Shown piece by piece: positions 21,848-24,733 of a DNA stretch of 24,733 nt. The stretch lies in the NCBI GenBank assembly GCA_039931635.1, contig JBDTRO010000194.1, positions 1 through 24,733 on the forward strand, read 5' to 3'. Source of the stretch: RBG-16-66-20 sp039931635 (GTDB lineage Bacteria > Pseudomonadota > Gammaproteobacteria > Burkholderiales > SG8-39). The notes below the pieces were generated by a model, which made no database searches, was not told where the DNA came from, and saw only the letters and a program-made list of their open reading frames with translations. The translations under genes were made by a program, and so were the position numbers. Each line of letters opens with the position of its first letter. The stretch's first letter is position 1.

Positions 21848-22528
21848 ATGCGAATTCTCATTGTCGAAGACGACCGGGACATCGGCGCGGCGTTGCAGCG
21901 AGCACTTCGCGCCGACGACCACGCCGCCGACTGGGTACTCGACGGGGGGGCAGCTGAGGCCGCCCTGCAGCAGAACGTCTACGACCTTGCATTGCTCGAT
22001 CTGGGTCTGCCGCGCAAGGATGGCATCGAGGTGCTCAAGACGCTCCGCGCGCGCCACAACCGAGTGCCGGTACTCGTCCTCACCGCGCGGGACACCGCCG
22101 CCGATGTCGTGCGCGGGCTGGACGCCGGTGCGGACGACTATCTGGTAAAGCCATTCGACCTCGATGTCCTGCTCGCGCGGGTGCGCGCGCTGGCGCGCCG
22201 GAGCTCCGGCCGTGCGGAGCCGGAATTTGCGCACCTGGAGGTAACGCTCAATACGGCGACCCACGAAGTTACCCATCAAGGCCACCCGGTAGTGCTCGCG
22301 CCCAAGGAGTTCGCACTGCTCCAGGCGCTGCTGGCGCGTCCGGGCGTGGTGCTTTCACGCGCGCAGCTCGAGGAAAAACTCTACGGCTGGGGCGAGGAGA
22401 TCGAAAGCAACGCCGTCGAGGTTTACATCCACGGCCTGCGCCGCAAGCTGGGACAGGATTTCATTCGCAATGTGCGCGGAGTGGGCTACATGGTTCCCAA
22501 GGCGGCGCCGACCGGGAACGCCGCCTGA
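21848..22528 (+). CDS. qseB: OmpR-family response regulator, QseB/PmrA type
   Basis: DNA-binding response regulator of 226 residues. The receiver domain has the acidic pocket Glu7-Asp8-Asp9, phosphorylated Asp51 (LLDLGLPRKDG), Thr79 and Lys101 (YLVKPFD). A winged-helix domain follows (about 125-218) with LAPKEFALLQALLARPG, LSRAQLEEKLYGWGEEIESNAVEVYIHGLRRKLG and VRGVGYM. LYGW-E--SNAVEVYIHxLRRKLG is the hallmark of QseB/PmrA/BasR-like regulators. The start has only a weak upstream purine stretch. It overlaps the kinase gene as TGATG. CTTAAG boxes on both sides of the operon fit its family's known target. The qseB symbol is by subfamily, not proven orthology. Confidence 0.9.
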   Translation: MRILIVEDDRDIGAALQRALRADDHAADWVLDGGAAEAALQQNVYDLALLDLGLPRKDGIEVLKTLRARHNRVPVLVLTARDTAADVVRGLDAGADDYLVKPFDLDVLLARVRALARRSSGRAEPEFAHLEVTLNTATHEVTHQGHPVVLAPKEFALLQALLARPGVVLSRAQLEEKLYGWGEEIESNAVEVYIHGLRRKLGQDFIRNVRGVGYMVPKAAPTGNAA

Positions 22529-23859
22529 TGCTCGCCGCGGCATCCTCGATCCGCGCAGCCCTGCTCGCCTGGCTGATCGGCGCCGTGCTGGTAGCGGGGT
22601 CTGTGGCGGGGTCGGTCCTGTACGTCGTGGCGCTGAACGAGATCGACGCGCTATTCGACTATCACATTCGCCAGCTTGCGCTTTCGGTGGGCGCGCAGTC
22701 GCTGCGCCTTGGCGGCGCGGTCATCGCGGTGCCGGACGACAAGGACTACAGGGAGTTCGATTTCGCGGTGCAAATCTGGGATGGCGACGGCGAAAGCATG
22801 TACATTTCACCGAATTTTCCTGCGCTGCCTCCACGCGCGACGCTCGGCTTTTCGGACGTCCAGGCGGCAACGGGCGCATGGCGCGTCTACGGCATCCAGT
22901 GGGCCGGACGCACCATCGAGGTCGCACAGCCGCTCGGCTTGCGCCGCGAGATGGCGCTCGCCAGCGCCTTGCGCACGCTGCTTCCGCTGCTTCCGCTCGT
23001 ACCCTTGCTCGCCGGGGCGGTGTGGATCACGGTCGGGCGCGCGCTGCGTCCGCTGCGACGCGTCACCGGAGCGGTTGAACGTCGCGGCGCACGTGCCCTC
23101 GAGCCGCTGAGCGAGGAAGGCTTGCCCTCCGAGATCGCCCCGCTGGTGAGCGCTCTCAACGGATTGCTTGGGCGACTGCAGGAGTCGATCGGCGCTCAGC
23201 GCGCCTTCGTCGGCGACGCGGCGCACGAACTGCGCACGCCTCTTACCGCACTGCGCCTGCAAGCCCAGGTCCTCGTGCGGACGGACGACGACAACGCCCG
23301 CAGGGCGATCGGCGCCGAGTTTGTCTCCAGTGTCGATCGGGCCGCGCGGCTGGTCGAGCAACTGCTCGAGCTTGCGCGCAGCGACCCCGATGTCACGCCG
23401 CAATCCTTCGTTGCCGTGCGGCTCGACGAACTGGCGCGCGAGGCCGTGGCGCAATTCGCCGATGCCGCGAGCCGCAAGGGGATTGATATCGGCGCGCAGG
23501 CAGCGCAGCCGGTCGCGGTCCGGGGCGATCAACACAGCCTGCGCATCCTCCTGAGGAATCTGGTGGACAACGCCGTGCGATACACGCCAGCCGGCGGACA
23601 CATCGATGTCATCGCGACCGAAAGCGGCGGCCGTGCCGCCATGGAAGTGTCCGACACCGGACCGGGCATTCCGGCGGCGGAGCGCCAGAGGGTGTTTGCC
23701 CGCTTCTACCGGCTGCCCGGCAGCAGGGAAAGCGGCAGTGGCCTGGGGCTCGCAATCGTCCGACGGATCGCCGAAATGCATGGCGCGGAAGTCTCACTCG
23801 AGGACGGCGACCGTGGCGGTGGATTGAAGGTCAGGGTCCTGTTCTCGCGCGACGCCTGA
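22528..23859 (+). CDS. qseC: Sensor histidine kinase, QseC/PmrB type
   Basis: Membrane sensor kinase of 443 residues paired with the preceding regulator. Transmembrane helix 1 is at about 11-35, with a periplasmic sensor of about 110 residues (including ALFDYHIRQLALSV and FDFAVQIWDGDG, typical of QseC-type sensor domains). Helix 2 is at about 150-170 and a HAMP-like linker follows. The phosphoacceptor His233 is in FVGDAAHELRTPLTALRLQ, the N-box is LRNLVDNAVRYTP, and G boxes are DTGPGIP and GSGLGLAIV. The start codon overlaps the regulator stop, so the two are co-translated. The signal sensed cannot be read from sequence; metal ions, low pH or quinone-like cues are known for relatives. Confidence 0.92.
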   Translation: MLAAASSIRAALLAWLIGAVLVAGSVAGSVLYVVALNEIDALFDYHIRQLALSVGAQSLRLGGAVIAVPDDKDYREFDFAVQIWDGDGESMYISPNFPALPPRATLGFSDVQAATGAWRVYGIQWAGRTIEVAQPLGLRREMALASALRTLLPLLPLVPLLAGAVWITVGRALRPLRRVTGAVERRGARALEPLSEEGLPSEIAPLVSALNGLLGRLQESIGAQRAFVGDAAHELRTPLTALRLQAQVLVRTDDDNARRAIGAEFVSSVDRAARLVEQLLELARSDPDVTPQSFVAVRLDELAREAVAQFADAASRKGIDIGAQAAQPVAVRGDQHSLRILLRNLVDNAVRYTPAGGHIDVIATESGGRAAMEVSDTGPGIPAAERQRVFARFYRLPGSRESGSGLGLAIVRRIAEMHGAEVSLEDGDRGGGLKVRVLFSRDA

Positions 23860-23870
23860 GCGCAGGCGCC

Positions 23871-23887
23871 CTTAAGGATTTCCTAAG
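23871..23887 (+). promoter_or_regulatory. QseB/PmrA-type box B (between qseC and degP)
   Basis: CTTAAG-GATTT-CCTAAG, one mismatch from the CTTAAG-N5-CTTAAG ideal, 12 bases after the kinase stop codon. Confidence 0.55.
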
Positions 23888-23912
23888 TCGGCATTCGAAT
23901 ACTTCCGATCAC

Positions 23913-23941
23913 GGAACAGGGCGATGCGAAGCCGCTGTTCC
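23913..23941. other. Hairpin between boxes B and C
   Basis: GGAACAG (23913-23919) pairs with CTGTTCC (23935-23941), extended inward by GGC/GCC past a one-base bulge. There is no T-run after it. It could be a weak terminator of the two-component operon or part of the regulatory region. Confidence 0.4.
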
Positions 23942-23963
23942 CGTCCGATGGGCGTTGCGGGAA

Positions 23964-23980
23964 CTTAAGGCTGGCTTAAG
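23964..23980 (+). promoter_or_regulatory. QseB/PmrA-type box C, perfect copy, upstream of degP
   Basis: CTTAAG-GCTGG-CTTAAG is an exact two-hexamer direct repeat with the five-base spacer known for PmrA/BasR sites. It lies 70 bases before the protease start codon, a fitting place for an activator site near a -35 element. No clear -10 was found. Confidence 0.75.
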
Positions 23981-24050
23981 TCAGGGGATTGAGACTGCCT
24001 TCATGCAACGCATTTTCCCCCGATTCCATTCCACGCCAAAGGAGTTCACG

Positions 24051-24733
24051 ATGAACACCCAATTTTTCAAGCGCGCTGCCGTCGCCACGGCCGTCGTCGC
24101 CGCATTCAGCGGAGGATACTTTGTCCAGTCGGGCGCCGCGCTGACGTCCGCCCTCGCCGCATCCCCCGCCGTGGTCGCCGCGCAAACGACGATCGGCCGC
24201 GCCGCCGCGCCGGATTTCGCGTCCATCGTGGCGGCCCACGGTTCGGCGGTCGTCAACATCAGCGTCACGGCCGCCTCGAATGCATCCGAGGCCGCCGGCG
24301 CCGCGCAGATGGATGAGAACAATCCAATGTTCGAGTTCTTCAAGCGCTTCGGCATGCAAATCCCGCACGCGCCAAAGGACGGCCAGGTTCGGCGCGGCCA
24401 GGGCTCCGGCTTCATCATCAGCCCGGACGGACTCGTGATGACCAATGCGCACGTGGTGAACGGCGCCGACGAGGTCACCGTCAAGCTCACGGACCGGCGC
24501 GAGTTCCGGGCCAAGGTGCTCGGCGTCGACAAGCAGACCGACATCGCGGTGCTACGCATCGACGCGAAGAACCTGCCTAGCGTAAAACTCGGCGATTCCT
24601 CGCAAACCCGCGTCGGCGAATGGGTGCTCGCCATCGGCTCGCCGTTCGGCTTCGAGAACACGGTCACCGCGGGCATCGTCAGCGCGAAGTCGCGTGCCCT
24701 TCCCGACGGCACGTTTGTGCCTTTCATCCAGAC
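24051..24733 (+). CDS. DegP/DegQ (HtrA) family periplasmic serine protease, 3' end cut by window edge
   Basis: Envelope quality-control protease and chaperone. The first 227 codons are present. An N-terminal hydrophobic segment (about 9-37, FKRAAVATAVVAAFSGGYF) is a signal peptide or anchor. The trypsin-like domain follows, with GQGSGFIISPDGLVMTNAHVV (catalytic His134) and KQTDIAVLRI (Asp164), then VGEWVLAIGSPFGFENTVTAGIVSA. The serine (GNSGG) and PDZ domains lie beyond the edge. ATG 24051 is chosen because AGGAG stands at proper distance; an in-frame ATG at 24003 is less likely. Placement after a QseBC-type pair with a perfect box upstream suggests control by that system. Confidence 0.92.
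   Translation, partial: MNTQFFKRAAVATAVVAAFSGGYFVQSGAALTSALAASPAVVAAQTTIGRAAAPDFASIVAAHGSAVVNISVTAASNASEAAGAAQMDENNPMFEFFKRFGMQIPHAPKDGQVRRGQGSGFIISPDGLVMTNAHVVNGADEVTVKLTDRREFRAKVLGVDKQTDIAVLRIDAKNLPSVKLGDSSQTRVGEWVLAIGSPFGFENTVTAGIVSAKSRALPDGTFVPFIQ

Noticed and set aside
21526..21957. Plus-strand frame beginning with a signal-peptide-like MKRNAIKLAVLAGIGFTVP
   Set aside because: No ribosome binding site, no family resemblance after residue 20, and it runs into the response regulator in another frame.

Overview
The window looks like chromosomal DNA from a GC-rich betaproteobacterium. The evidence is a phaC-phaA-phaB-phaB-phaR-rimO block, the rluD/bamD divergent pair followed by pgeF, a QseBC/PmrAB-type two-component pair, and uniformly GC-rich codon use. 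I see no rRNA, tRNA, CRISPR array, insertion sequence or prophage gene. Species assignment is not possible from this sequence alone.

Left part (1-7166), all on the minus strand. A polyhydroxyalkanoate (PHA) operon reads phaC (class I synthase), phaA (beta-ketothiolase), two different phaB-type acetoacetyl-CoA reductases, and phaR (repressor/granule regulator). It runs straight into rimO, which is cut by the left edge. Together phaA, phaB and phaC turn acetyl-CoA into polyhydroxybutyrate under PhaR control. A ZIP-family metal transporter lies just upstream of phaC on the same strand.

Middle part (7188-13826). pgeF and rluD (minus) are divergent from bamD (plus); the rluD and bamD start codons share one CATG. 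A denD-like dehydrogenase, a DinG/YoaA-type helicase and a small secretin-like periplasmic protein form a tight minus-strand set. An NlpC/P60 lipoprotein follows on the plus strand.

Iron block (13838-18409). The three parts of a ferric-iron ABC transporter are present but each is oriented differently from its neighbour: fbpA (+), fbpB (-), fbpC (+). A Fur-box-like site sits on the fbpA promoter, and a perfect 29-bp palindrome lies between fbpB and fbpC. A TonB-family protein is convergent with fbpC.

Right part (18382-24733). An orphan molybdenum-hydroxylase large subunit lies upstream of tonB. It is separated by an intrinsic terminator from an unknown two-domain protein. Next come a QseB/PmrA-type response regulator and its kinase, then a DegP/HtrA-family protease cut by the right edge. 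Three copies of a CTTAAG-N5-CTTAAG-like box (one perfect, two with a single mismatch) flank this two-component operon and precede degP, suggesting autoregulation and direct control of the protease.

The best leads for something not described are these boxes, the palindrome in the split iron locus, rimO lacking any standard start codon, and short patches of rare codons inside several otherwise GC-rich genes.
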